This document shows, in pieces, positions 16,662-24,043 of a stretch of 64,000 nt of DNA (the first letter of the stretch is position 1; each line of letters opens with the position of its first letter). Under the pieces are notes generated by a model, which searched no databases, was not told the origin of the DNA, and worked only from the letters and a program-made list of their open reading frames with translations. A program made the translations under genes and the position numbers. This DNA comes from Myxococcales bacterium. Lineage in GTDB: Bacteria > Myxococcota_A > Polyangia > Nannocystales > Nannocystaceae. The stretch covers positions 310,001 to 374,000 of the forward strand of contig JACKDU010000001.1 of NCBI GenBank assembly GCA_020633335.1, in the 5' to 3' direction.

Positions 16662-18824
16662 ATGTCTGATCTCCGCCCGAATCGCCGCGTCTCCATCCCC
16701 GCCCTGGCCCTCGTCTTCGCCGCCGCGCTCGCCGGCTGCGGCGGCGAGGAGCTCGTCGGCACCCTCGAGAAGGCGAGCGGGAGCCTGGTGAAGGCGACGA
16801 CCACGAAGTCGACCGCGAGCCTCGCGCCCGCCGCTCCGCCGGCCTGGCGCTACGTCGCCCTGGTCAAGCGGACAGCCAGCGATCCCTGCCCGCAGCCGCT
16901 CGCCAATGGTTGGCAGGTGCGGCCGCTCTTCCGCCAGGGCGCGACCCAGCTCCTCCTCGAGGGGGGCAAGCTGCCGGCGGCGATCGAGCGCTTCTGCGAG
17001 TACTCCTGGACCCAGGCGCCGCAGGACCCGGCGAGCGCCCCGGCCTTCTCGGCCGCCGACGCCGGCAAGATCGTCCGGATCGATCCCGACCGCGACCTCG
17101 TGATCCCGCAGACGCTGCCGGCGAGCCAGGTGATCAGCGGCGGCCGCTACCTCGGCGGCGAGGCCGACGTCCGCCGGAACCTCTCGACCGCCTACCGCAC
17201 CCACGCCGGGGCGCTGCCGGCCGCCAGCGTCCCGAAGGAGCCGAGCGGCGCGCCGATCGTCGCGGTCGTCGACACCGTCGGCTTCGGCGACGCCGCCCTC
17301 GACTATGGCGCGGTGACGGCCCGCCTCCAGCACGGCCTGGCGATCGCCGGCTTCGTCCGCGACGTCCGCTGCCCGGACGGCGAGAGCGGCTGCCGCGGCC
17401 GCCTCTTCCACGCCCAGGCCTTCCCCTACAGCAAGGCGAGCCCGCTCGTCGATCCGGGCGGCGGCCCGCTGGGCTCGCTGGGCTCGCTCGCGCGGGCGCT
17501 CGGCGAGTCGGTGGTCCGCTGGCGGCGGATGCCAAACACGAAGGGGCCGCTGATCGTCAACCTCAGCCTCGGCTGGGATCCAGAGCTCGCCGATCTGGGC
17601 GCGCTCGCCCCGGCGTCGCACATGGATCTCCTCAAGGGCCAGACGACGACGGTGCCGGCGACGGTCCAGGCGGTCCACGCCGGGATCGCCTGGGCCGCCT
17701 GCAACCAGGCCCTGGTGGTCGCCGCCGCCGGCAACAACATCGGCGCCCCCTGCAGCGGCGAGGGGCCGCTGGCGCCGGCCTCGTGGGAGCGCCTGCCGTC
17801 GGCGAGCGCGGCCCTCTGCGCCCAGCTCTTCGGCGCCGATCAGGTGACGGCGCCGGCCGGCGACGCCGACACCGGCGGCGGCTCGCTGGTCTACGCCGCG
17901 GCCGGCCTCACCTACGGTGACGCGCCGCTCCCCAACGCGCGCGCGGGCAGCCTCCCCGGGCGGGCGCTGCCGGCCTTCCACGCGGTCTCCGAGAGCGTCC
18001 GCGGGCGCACCGACGGCTGGACCGGCTCGTCGGTGGCGGCCGCGACCCTGAGCGGGCTCGCGGCCCGGGCCTGGGCGATCGCCCCGGGCCTGACGCCGCA
18101 GGCGCTGATCCAGGCGATCGATCCCAGCGGGGTCGACCTCGGCCGCAGCGCCGACCTCCACCGCTACGACCGGCAGGCGCCGCAGCTCCGGCGGATCGCC
18201 GCCCAGCCGGCCTTCGCGGCGGTCTGCAGCGCCGGCGGGGTCTCGCCCTGCCCCAACCCCTACGCGGCGCTCGGGCCTAGCCTCCAGAGCGCTGTCTCTT
18301 CGGCCATGTCCTTGAAGTCACACCCGGCGGTGGTGACGGCGCCCCGCCTCACGCCCCAGCGAAACCTCGACTGCAAGCAGCGCACGCTCGCCTGCGGCGT
18401 GACGCTCAGCGCCTGCGGCGCGGACGCGGCCCCGCCGACCGCGCCGACGGCGACCCAGCCCTGGACCCGCCCGCAGCCCGACACGCCGATCTGCCCGGTC
18501 TGCCCGATCGACGGGGGCGAGCTGATCATCTCGCCGAACCCGACGACGACGACGACGGGGTCGATCACCCTGAGCGCGCCGCAGCTCCGCCTCCGCTTCG
18601 CCGACGGCTCCTGGCTGGCGGCCGAGCTCGCCGACATCCAGATCGGCACCGCGACCGTGCGGGTCGATCTCAGCGGCTATCGGGTCGAGGTCGGCGGCGT
18701 GGTCGCGACGATCGACCAGCTCATCGCCACCCGGGGGGTCAGCGCCGGCGAGCTCGAGTTCACGGTCCCCGACGAGAGCGGCCGCCCGAGCGCGATGACC
18801 AGCGACCTCGCGGTCGTGCCCTGA
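16662..18824 (+). CDS. Subtilisin-like (S8) serine protease lipoprotein, 720 aa
   Basis: The signal peptide ends in the lipobox ALAGC (Cys26). The S8 catalytic residues can be placed at Asp204 (VAVVDTVGFGD), His224 (ARLQHGLAIAGFV) and Ser457 (WTGSSVAAATLSGLAA), with VVAAAGNN as the oxyanion segment. The Asp-His spacing of 20 is shorter than in most subtilases. A cysteine-containing N-terminal region of about 140 residues may be a propeptide-like domain; the C-terminus has a Cys pair CPVCP, a Thr-rich linker and a small beta domain. It would be an outer-surface protease. A purine-rich CAGGGAG lies 11 nt before the ATG. It is divergent from the sigma/anti-sigma pair. Confidence 0.85.
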   Translation: MSDLRPNRRVSIPALALVFAAALAGCGGEELVGTLEKASGSLVKATTTKSTASLAPAAPPAWRYVALVKRTASDPCPQPLANGWQVRPLFRQGATQLLLEGGKLPAAIERFCEYSWTQAPQDPASAPAFSAADAGKIVRIDPDRDLVIPQTLPASQVISGGRYLGGEADVRRNLSTAYRTHAGALPAASVPKEPSGAPIVAVVDTVGFGDAALDYGAVTARLQHGLAIAGFVRDVRCPDGESGCRGRLFHAQAFPYSKASPLVDPGGGPLGSLGSLARALGESVVRWRRMPNTKGPLIVNLSLGWDPELADLGALAPASHMDLLKGQTTTVPATVQAVHAGIAWAACNQALVVAAAGNNIGAPCSGEGPLAPASWERLPSASAALCAQLFGADQVTAPAGDADTGGGSLVYAAAGLTYGDAPLPNARAGSLPGRALPAFHAVSESVRGRTDGWTGSSVAAATLSGLAARAWAIAPGLTPQALIQAIDPSGVDLGRSADLHRYDRQAPQLRRIAAQPAFAAVCSAGGVSPCPNPYAALGPSLQSAVSSAMSLKSHPAVVTAPRLTPQRNLDCKQRTLACGVTLSACGADAAPPTAPTATQPWTRPQPDTPICPVCPIDGGELIISPNPTTTTTGSITLSAPQLRLRFADGSWLAAELADIQIGTATVRVDLSGYRVEVGGVVATIDQLIATRGVSAGELEFTVPDESGRPSAMTSDLAVVP

Positions 18825-18827
18825 GGG

Positions 18828-19061
18828 TCAGCGCGGCGGGCCGCCGCTGGCCGCCGCCTGGGCGGCCAGGGCCTTCTTGCGCCGGGCGACGAGGAGGCCG
18901 ATGACCACGCCGACGGTGGCGCCGACGACCGGCGTGCCGCCGAGCTCCGGCCACACGTGCTCGCGGAGGAGCGCGAAGGCGAAGCCGACGCCGAGGCCGA
19001 CGGCCATGGCGATGCCGATGATCTTCCCCCACCCGATGACTTCCACGTTCCCCTCGGCCAT
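18828..19061 (-). CDS. Small membrane protein with two transmembrane helices, 77 aa
   Basis: The ATG at 19061 gives MAEGNVEVIGWGKIIGIAMA; two hydrophobic segments (residues 9-31 and 41-58) flank a short loop (REHVWPELGGTP), and the tail is basic then Ala/Gly-rich. The upstream extension of the frame is Arg/Pro-rich and reads as non-coding. The stop lies 3 bp from the subtilase stop, so the genes are convergent with no room for a terminator. The function is unknown. Confidence 0.65.
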   Translation of the reverse strand: MAEGNVEVIGWGKIIGIAMAVGLGVGFAFALLREHVWPELGGTPVVGATVGVVIGLLVARRKKALAAQAAASGGPPR

Positions 19062-19365
19062 GCGCCTCGACGATGCCGGCTCTCGATCGACACGGCAAGC
19101 GGAGCGGCGGAGCGGCGGCGCGGCGGCGCGTCGCCGCGCGCCTCCACGGCGCGGCGCGCGAGGTGGCGCGGAGCGTCGGCGAGGCGGGCGAGGAGAGGGG
19201 GGCGCAGCCGCCACGGGTCGGGGGCGCTCGCCCTCGCAGCCGGCCTCGTGAGCGCTGTTAGGATGTCTCTTGGGACATCAGACATCCGGCGAGACGCAGA
19301 AGGTGCCGCGCCGGCCGCAGCGCTTTCGCTTCCGCGGCGATCGTCGCCCGGGGAGAGTGGCGGCG
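19062..19365. other. 304-bp divergent intergenic region
   Basis: It separates the small membrane protein gene (minus) from the His-Gly repeat protein gene (plus). It is strongly GC-rich with Arg/Ala-type shadow frames. The only structured element is the hairpin at 19261-19287. No clear -35/-10 pair was found. Confidence 0.4.
19261..19287. promoter_or_regulatory. Hairpin with two alternative pairings upstream of the His-Gly protein gene
   Basis: GGATGTC at 19261-19267 can pair with GACATC at 19274-19279 or with GACATCC at 19281-19287. The core resembles the hairpins at 14832 and 23534, but here it lies between divergent genes, about 80 nt before a start codon, so it is unlikely to be a simple terminator. 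Confidence 0.4.
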
Positions 19366-19836
19366 ATGCACGCGAAGAAGGTGAGCCTTGATCTCCGGAC
19401 GCTCTACATCACCGAGCCCGGGAACCTCCTCAACCACATGATCGGCGTCCAGCTCGAGGGCGAGGCCGAGCACGGCCACGGCCACGGCCACGGCCACGGC
19501 CACGGCCACGGCGGCGGGGCCGGAGGCGGCGAGCTGCGGGGGACGATCTTCTTCGATCGCAACATCTGCTCGCTGAACGAGTGGGGCGATCGGACCGTGT
19601 GCACGAAGATGGCGGTGATCGGCCACGACGCGCGCGCCGTCCTGATGGCCGACGCCGATCCCCTCGGCCACGGGCGCCGCCTCTGGAACCTCCTCGTCGA
19701 CGGGATCGACGACATGAAGTTCCACCTGGTCGAGTACCCGAGCGCCGGGCTCTGGTACCTGGTGGTCAACGCCGGCGACAAGGGCTCGGCGACCGCGCCG
19801 CTCTTCCCGCGGGCGGCCTTCGAAGCGGCGACCTGA
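19366..19836 (+). CDS. His-Gly repeat protein of unknown function, 156 aa
   Basis: The ATG at 19366 has a purine-rich GGGGAGAG 6-16 nt upstream. There is no signal peptide. Residues 36-49 are seven His-Gly dipeptides encoded by a CACGGC hexamer repeat (19471-19512), followed by a Gly-rich spacer. The rest is a compact alpha/beta domain with two Cys (NICSLNEW, RTVCTKM) and several further His residues. A divalent-metal binding role (Ni, Cu, Zn) is suggested by the repeat only. The family is not recognised. It converges on the Cys-rich lipoprotein gene across a strong hairpin. Confidence 0.7.
   Translation: MHAKKVSLDLRTLYITEPGNLLNHMIGVQLEGEAEHGHGHGHGHGHGHGGGAGGGELRGTIFFDRNICSLNEWGDRTVCTKMAVIGHDARAVLMADADPLGHGRRLWNLLVDGIDDMKFHLVEYPSAGLWYLVVNAGDKGSATAPLFPRAAFEAAT
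19471..19512 (+). repeat. Seven tandem CACGGC hexamers
   Basis: Perfect 6-bp tandem repeat, in frame, encoding seven His-Gly dipeptides. Because the unit is a multiple of 3, copy number change would alter the length of the His tract without a frameshift. Confidence 0.9.
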
Positions 19837-19850
19837 GCGGGGTCGCCGAG

Positions 19851-19897
19851 GACGAGCGAGGGCCACGCGGGGGAGGAGCGCGTGACCCTCGCTCGTC
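19851..19897. terminator. Long hairpin between convergent genes
   Basis: GACGAGCGAGGG (19851-19862) pairs perfectly over 12 bp with 19886-19897; after one C-A mismatch, CACGCG and CGCGTG add 6 bp. It lies between stops at 19836 and 19929 and probably ends transcription from both sides. Confidence 0.7.
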
Positions 19898-19928
19898 GTT
19901 CACAGGCGTTCGATACCCGCCGAGCGAC

Positions 19929-20471
19929 TCAGTAGGGCCACTGGACGCTGTCGCACTTGCCGGTCCAGCGATCCCAGAACCCGCAGCAGTTGTTGTAGAC
20001 GCACTCGCCGTAGAAGGTGTCGCGGACGCCGGTGCAGACCGCGGTTGTGCCCCCATTGGCGGCGCAATTCGCCCGCTCCAGGTTCGCGTTGTTGACGCAG
20101 ATGTTCTCGCAGACGCTAAGGCCATCGTTCGGGAGCGCCGCGCTCAGCGTGAACTCCGTGAAGGACTCGACGCTCTCGTCGCAGCGGTCGATCAGGCAGG
20201 CGCTGAGGCTCCCCATCGCCTCGTCGTCGCAGGCGACGAGGTCGTTGCCCTTGGCGCGGCACTCGCCCTGCACTGCCTCGGCGCTCGACAAGCACTCGTC
20301 GGCGCACGCGATGCCCTCGTCCGCGGCGACGGAGAGCGTCTCGCTCCCCTGAACCGCGTTCTCGCCGGCGAGGGCGATCGCGTCCGCGGCGTCGGCGGAG
20401 CCGTCGTCGCAGGCCGCGACGGTGAGGGTGAGGGCGAGGGCGAGGGCGCGCTTGATGATCTCTCGGGACAT
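19929..20471 (-). CDS. Cys-rich lipoprotein, 180 aa
   Basis: The ATG at 20471 gives a classical signal peptide ending in TVAAC (Cys21), with AGGAGAGA about 6 nt upstream, one of the few good Shine-Dalgarno sequences in the window. The mature protein has about 15 cysteines in pairs such as CADEC, SACLIDRC, CENIC and a C-terminal NNCCGFWDRWTGKC, so it is probably heavily disulfide-bonded on the outer membrane. The Cys-x3-C pattern repeats through helical segments, recalling helical hairpin Cys proteins. No enzyme motif. A nine-A tract at 20551-20559 lies 80 bp upstream. Confidence 0.75.
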   Translation of the reverse strand: MSREIIKRALALALTLTVAACDDGSADAADAIALAGENAVQGSETLSVAADEGIACADECLSSAEAVQGECRAKGNDLVACDDEAMGSLSACLIDRCDESVESFTEFTLSAALPNDGLSVCENICVNNANLERANCAANGGTTAVCTGVRDTFYGECVYNNCCGFWDRWTGKCDSVQWPY

Positions 20472-20619
20472 GTTCTCTCCTGGGGTTGTGCGGCTCTTCG
20501 CCGCCATGACCCCAGGACGCGGTCACTCCGGAGGTGGCGCGGCGCGATCGAAAAAAAAAGTCACGGTCCGGATCGCCCGCCCTGGGCGCGATCGTCGACG
20601 GCTTCGCCGCTACCGTGGC

Positions 20620-20682
20620 ACCGACATCTCGCTCCGCTCTCGACTACGGGGACCCAGCGAGAGTCGGTCGAAATGTCGGTGT
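20620..20682 (-). terminator. Hairpin downstream of the YkgJ-type gene
   Basis: ACCGACAT (20620-20627) pairs with ATGTCGGT (20675-20682), and CTCGCT (20628-20633) can pair with AGCGAG (20658-20663). It starts 11 nt after the stop at 20694 on the minus strand. Confidence 0.45.
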
Positions 20683-20693
20683 CATAGCGCTCG

Positions 20694-21611
20694 CTAGTGC
20701 TTCTTCCCCTTCTTCTGGAACTTCTTGGCCGAAGGGTTGTTGCGGTTGGCCTTCGGCATGATGATCCCGCCGGCCCCGAAGCGCGCCGGCGGCTCGCCGA
20801 CCTCGGGGATCGTCTGGCCCTCCGCGAGCTGGAGGAGGACGAGGATGTTGGCGTAGAGGAAGGGCGTCATCTGGAGGACGAGGCGCTTCTCGAGCTGGAC
20901 CAGCGCGACCTGCTGGGCGAGCGGCAGGCGGAGGTTCTTGACCGGGAGCTTGAGGTAGTTCTCGTGGGTCGGGAGCGCCTGCGCGCGGTCGCCGGTGACG
21001 AAGTGGCCGCGGCAGACCAGCGGGCGGATCTCCCAGATCCGGCAGCGGCCGCGCTCGCCGTCGAGGAAGGGGCAGGGGACCATCCGGCGGGCGTTGTCGA
21101 GGCGGCCCTGCATCACCGCCGTCGAGGTCATCTTGATCTGCTCGGGGTTGGGCCCGTCGTGGAGCGCCTGGATGTCCTTGAAGAGCTGCTCGCCGGCGCT
21201 GGCGAGGCGCTGGGCGACGTCCGGGAAGTCGCGCCAGAGGCGGATGGTGCGGAAGATCACCAGGCTCTCGAGGGCGGTGACGCCGAAGGGCGCGACGTTG
21301 CAGAGATCGCGCCCCTCCGGGGTGCCGGGCCGCAGCGCGCCGTCGAGGTTCATCTTCTTGGCGACGATCTCGAGGTAGGCGTCGAAGTGGGTGAGGAAGT
21401 CGCGGAAGGCCGCCTCCGTGCCCTTCGGCGCCTTCTTCGTGGTGGCGATGTCGGCGATCCCGTCGAGCGCGCCGAGGCGGTCGAGGGCCGCCTGCATCGC
21501 GTCGATCTCGGCCTTCGCGGCCTTCTTCGCCGACCCGGGCGCTCGGCTCACGCGATCGATCGGCAGGCGGATCTTCGGGCCGAAGAGGGCGCGGAGGAAG
21601 TCCAGGGCCAT
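20694..21611 (-). CDS. YkgJ-family cysteine cluster protein, 305 aa
   Basis: The C-terminal half has CPFLDGERGRCRIWEIRPLVC, the Cys pattern of the YkgJ/UPF0153 putative zinc/iron-chelating domain (CPFL..G.C.IY..RP..CR). The N-terminal third is helical and basic; the last 20 residues are Lys-rich (KKFQKKGKKH), suggesting nucleic-acid or ribosome contact (inference). The ATG at 21611 was chosen because the open frame further upstream is arginine/alanine shadow sequence. It is divergent from the lipoprotein gene at 21687, with 75 bp between them. The metabolic role is unknown. Confidence 0.75.
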   Translation of the reverse strand: MALDFLRALFGPKIRLPIDRVSRAPGSAKKAAKAEIDAMQAALDRLGALDGIADIATTKKAPKGTEAAFRDFLTHFDAYLEIVAKKMNLDGALRPGTPEGRDLCNVAPFGVTALESLVIFRTIRLWRDFPDVAQRLASAGEQLFKDIQALHDGPNPEQIKMTSTAVMQGRLDNARRMVPCPFLDGERGRCRIWEIRPLVCRGHFVTGDRAQALPTHENYLKLPVKNLRLPLAQQVALVQLEKRLVLQMTPFLYANILVLLQLAEGQTIPEVGEPPARFGAGGIIMPKANRNNPSAKKFQKKGKKH

Positions 21612-21648
21612 GGCAGGGCGGGTTGTAGCAGACTCGGGCGCGATCTGC

Positions 21649-21677
21649 TTGCGCCGGTCGACCCGCGCGGTTAGCGT
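21649..21677 (+). promoter_or_regulatory. Promoter for the lipoprotein gene at 21687
   Basis: TTGCGC at 21649-21654, 17-bp spacer, TAGCGT at 21672-21677, then 9 nt to the ATG. Confidence 0.45.
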
Positions 21678-21686
21678 TGCGCCGCC

Positions 21687-22595
21687 ATGATCAAGCGGTC
21701 TCTCGCCCGGGCGTTGCCCGCCCTCGCCCTGCTCTCCCTCGTCCTCGCCGCGCCCGCCTGCAAGAAGCCCGCAGAGGGCGGAAGCGACGCCCCTGGGGGC
21801 GACGGCGCGTCGTCGGGGCAGGTCAAGTCCGACGAGGTGATGCTCCGCTACAAGGCCGACGCCGCGGCCAAGCTCCGCGAGTCGGGGCGCCTCGAGGTCC
21901 GCCTCTCGGGGCCGCAGAGCGGGTCGATGATCGCCGACGTCGCCGGCAACATCGAGCTCAGCCAGGGCGGCGACGGCAAGCTCAAGGTCGCCTACGCGGT
22001 CGACGAGGTCCGCGAGATCACCCTCTCCGGCGTCTTCGAGCCCAAGCCCAAGGAGGGCGAGGCGCCCAAGGATCCCAAGGAGGAACTCCTCAAGGCGAAG
22101 GGCGCCAAGCTCGTCGACCTCCGCGGCGAGACCGACGAGGCCGGCACCAAGGCGCTCGCGGAGAACAAGAAGCCCGAGGGCGAGGGCGACATGACCGGCG
22201 GCCTCGGCGACATCCTCGGCCTCCCCGAGCTCCCCGAGGTCGGCCTCAAGCTCGGCCAGGCGGTCAAGCGCGAGGTCGAGAAGCAGGAGGACCTCGGCGG
22301 CCTCAAGATCCCGATGGACGAGGAGTCGACCTACACCCTGGTCAAGATCGACGACTCGTCGGGCAAGCGCCTCGCCGAGGTCAAGATCGAGAAGGAGGGG
22401 AGCGGCGCGACCGAGCTCCCGCAGGGCGGCGGCCTCCTCTCCGTCGACCAGCTCGCGGAGATCGTCCTGGTCTTCAACCTCGACGATCAGCTGCCGGTGA
22501 GCATGCACGTCGAGCAGACCAGCAACTTCGCGTTCGGTAGCCAGGGCGGCGGCGAGACCCGCGTGGTCATCGACGCGACCTTCAGCCCGGTCTAG
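21687..22595 (+). CDS. Hypothetical lipoprotein, 302 aa
   Basis: The signal peptide ends in AAPACKK (Cys25). A short Gly/Asp/Ser linker precedes a beta-rich domain; a highly charged Lys/Glu middle part (residues 115-160, EPKPKEGEAPKDPKEE) precedes a second beta-rich part that ends in TRVVIDATFSPV. The pattern resembles lipoproteins that bind lipid or detergent-like molecules only in a general way; no family is claimed. Transcription probably starts at the promoter at 21649-21677 and stops at the hairpin at 22612. Confidence 0.75.
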   Translation: MIKRSLARALPALALLSLVLAAPACKKPAEGGSDAPGGDGASSGQVKSDEVMLRYKADAAAKLRESGRLEVRLSGPQSGSMIADVAGNIELSQGGDGKLKVAYAVDEVREITLSGVFEPKPKEGEAPKDPKEELLKAKGAKLVDLRGETDEAGTKALAENKKPEGEGDMTGGLGDILGLPELPEVGLKLGQAVKREVEKQEDLGGLKIPMDEESTYTLVKIDDSSGKRLAEVKIEKEGSGATELPQGGGLLSVDQLAEIVLVFNLDDQLPVSMHVEQTSNFAFGSQGGGETRVVIDATFSPV

Positions 22596-22611
22596 GGCCG
22601 CCCTGCCCAGA

Positions 22612-22634
22612 CGCCCGCGGGCGCTCGGCGGGCG
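22612..22634 (+). terminator. 7-bp GC hairpin after the lipoprotein gene
   Basis: CGCCCGC (22612-22618) pairs with GCGGGCG (22628-22634), loop 9 nt, 17 nt after the stop at 22595 and before queC. Confidence 0.4.
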
Positions 22635-22674
22635 CCCGTCGCATTTCGCCGTGGTCCGGTGTCGTCGTCGGCGT

Positions 22675-22680
22675 TTGACA
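22675..22680 (+). promoter_or_regulatory. Consensus -35 TTGACA before queC
   Basis: A perfect TTGACA, 32 nt before the ATG; at 17-bp spacing the -10 position reads GAAAAG (22698-22703). The -10 is weak, so the assignment is tentative. Confidence 0.35.
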
Positions 22681-22712
22681 GCGGCCGCCCCGGCGGCGAA
22701 AAGTCGCCCCGC

Positions 22713-23438
22713 ATGACCGACGCTGCTCCCCCCGCCGTCGTCCTCCTCAGCGGCGGCCTCGACTCGACCACCGTCCTGGCGATCGCCGCGGCCGCGGGCC
22801 AGGCGATCCACGCGCTCTCCTTCGCCTACGGCCAGCGCCACGCGGTCGAGCTCGAGTGCGCCGCCCGCCAGGCCCGCCGCTTCGGCGCCCGCGCCCACGA
22901 GGTCGTCGACCTCGCGCACATGGGCCGGCTGGTCGCGCCGGCGACCGCCCTGGTCGCGAGCTCGCACCTCGAGGTCCCCCGCGGCCGCGACCTCGAGGGC
23001 GACGCGGCGACGATCCCGGTGACCTATGTCCCCGCCCGCAACACCCTCTTCCTCGCCTACGCGCTCGCCTGGGCCGAGGCGCTCGGCGCCCGCGACCTCT
23101 GGATCGGCGTCAACGCGCTCGACTACTCCGGCTACCCCGACTGCCGGCCCGAGTTCATCGCCGCCTTCGAGCGCACCGCCAACCTGGCGACCCGCGCTGG
23201 CGTCGAGGGGCGGGGCTTCACGATCCACACCCCGCTCATCGACCTCCGCAAGTCCGAGATCATCGCCCGCGGGGCCGCGCTCGGGGTCGAGTACGGCGAC
23301 ACGGTCTCGTGCTACGCGCCGACGATCGCCGGCGACGGGCGGCCGCTCGCCTGCGGGCGCTGCGACTCGTGCCAGCTCCGGCGCGAGGGCTTCGCGGCCG
23401 CCGGGATCGCCGACCCGACCGCCTACGTCCCGGGATAG
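22713..23438 (+). CDS. queC: 7-cyano-7-deazaguanine synthase (QueC), 241 aa
   Basis: Converts 7-carboxy-7-deazaguanine to preQ0 with ATP and ammonia, in queuosine/7-deazapurine synthesis. The PP-loop motif LLSGGLDSTT is at residues 11-20. The zinc-binding cysteines are in SCYAP and CGRCDSCQLRREGF near the C-terminus, spaced as in the family; PARNTLFLAYALAWAE and DYSGYPDCRPEF are conserved QueC segments. The 241-aa length is typical. The ATG at 22713 removes an 18-residue extension that has no family match. No other que gene is adjacent. Confidence 0.95.
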   Translation: MTDAAPPAVVLLSGGLDSTTVLAIAAAAGQAIHALSFAYGQRHAVELECAARQARRFGARAHEVVDLAHMGRLVAPATALVASSHLEVPRGRDLEGDAATIPVTYVPARNTLFLAYALAWAEALGARDLWIGVNALDYSGYPDCRPEFIAAFERTANLATRAGVEGRGFTIHTPLIDLRKSEIIARGAALGVEYGDTVSCYAPTIAGDGRPLACGRCDSCQLRREGFAAAGIADPTAYVPG

Positions 23439-23530
23439 TCGCTCCTCGCGGAGACCGGGGAGCTCTGGGCGCGGATCTCTGGCCTCGGAGCTCCGCGCCT
23501 AGCCGCCGCAGGTGCCCAGCCGCGGTCGAC

Positions 23531-23890
23531 TCAACATGTCTTATGGGACATGTCTTCGTCGATCGGCGGCGCCTCGCGGGCCGCGACGACGGCCGCGAGG
23601 AGCGCGGGGGCGCGCGGCGGCGCCTCGATCGGCCGGTGGAGCGCGCCGTCGCGGAAGAGGAAGAGGGCCGGGAGGTGATAGACCTCGAGGTCCGCCGCGA
23701 GGCCCGGGCTCTCACCGACATCGGCCACCAGGATCGTCGGCACTCGCTCGGCCGAGAGCTCGGCGAGCGCCCGGAGCATCGCCCGGCACGCCCCGCAGAA
23801 GGGCGAGGTGAGGACCACGAGCGCGTCGCTGGCGCTGCGAAGGCGAGCGTGGACGTTGTGATCGTCGATCTCTTCGAGCGGGCGGGACAA
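23531..23890 (-). CDS. Thioredoxin-fold protein with CGAC active site, 119 aa
   Basis: The thioredoxin fold is evident from LVVLTSPFCGACRAMLRALAE (CxxC at residues 32-35), then VPTILVADVGESPGLAADLEVYHLPALFLF, which contains the cis-Pro loop (HLPALFLF). No signal peptide, so it is a cytosolic redox protein. The CGAC dipeptide differs from the usual CGPC, which would raise reactivity differences (inference). The last seven codons are made by the hairpin at 23534-23553, so coding and terminator sequence overlap. It converges on queC. Confidence 0.8.
   Translation of the reverse strand: MSRPLEEIDDHNVHARLRSASDALVVLTSPFCGACRAMLRALAELSAERVPTILVADVGESPGLAADLEVYHLPALFLFRDGALHRPIEAPPRAPALLAAVVAAREAPPIDEDMSHKTC
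23534..23553. terminator. Hairpin overlapping the 3' end of the thioredoxin-fold gene
   Basis: ACATGTC at 23534-23540 pairs with GACATGT at 23547-23553 (a T-G pair can extend the stem). The core is the same as at 14832-14849. It lies between convergent genes and encodes part of the tail DMSHKTC. Confidence 0.5.
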
Positions 23891-24008
23891 CGCCGATCAC
23901 GATAGGGGATCGCCGAGGACGCGCCAGAGTGATCAATCGCCGACGCCCGCCACGGGCGGCCTCCGGGTCGCGGCGGCGCGCAAATGGATCGGGGTCCGGA
24001 GCCCACGC

Positions 24009-24038
24009 TTGCCATCGCCGCGCCCCCGTGCCTACGCT
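24009..24038 (+). promoter_or_regulatory. Promoter for the serpin gene
   Basis: TTGCCA at 24009-24014, 18-bp spacer, TACGCT at 24033-24038, then 5 nt to the ATG at 24044. The transcript would be leaderless or nearly so; it also decides the start against an upstream candidate at 23984. Confidence 0.5.
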
Positions 24039-24043
24039 CGGCC

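Noticed and set aside
19471..19512. CRISPR-like or satellite repeat
   Set aside because: Six-base units in frame with a His-Gly tract and no spacers; it is a coding microsatellite.
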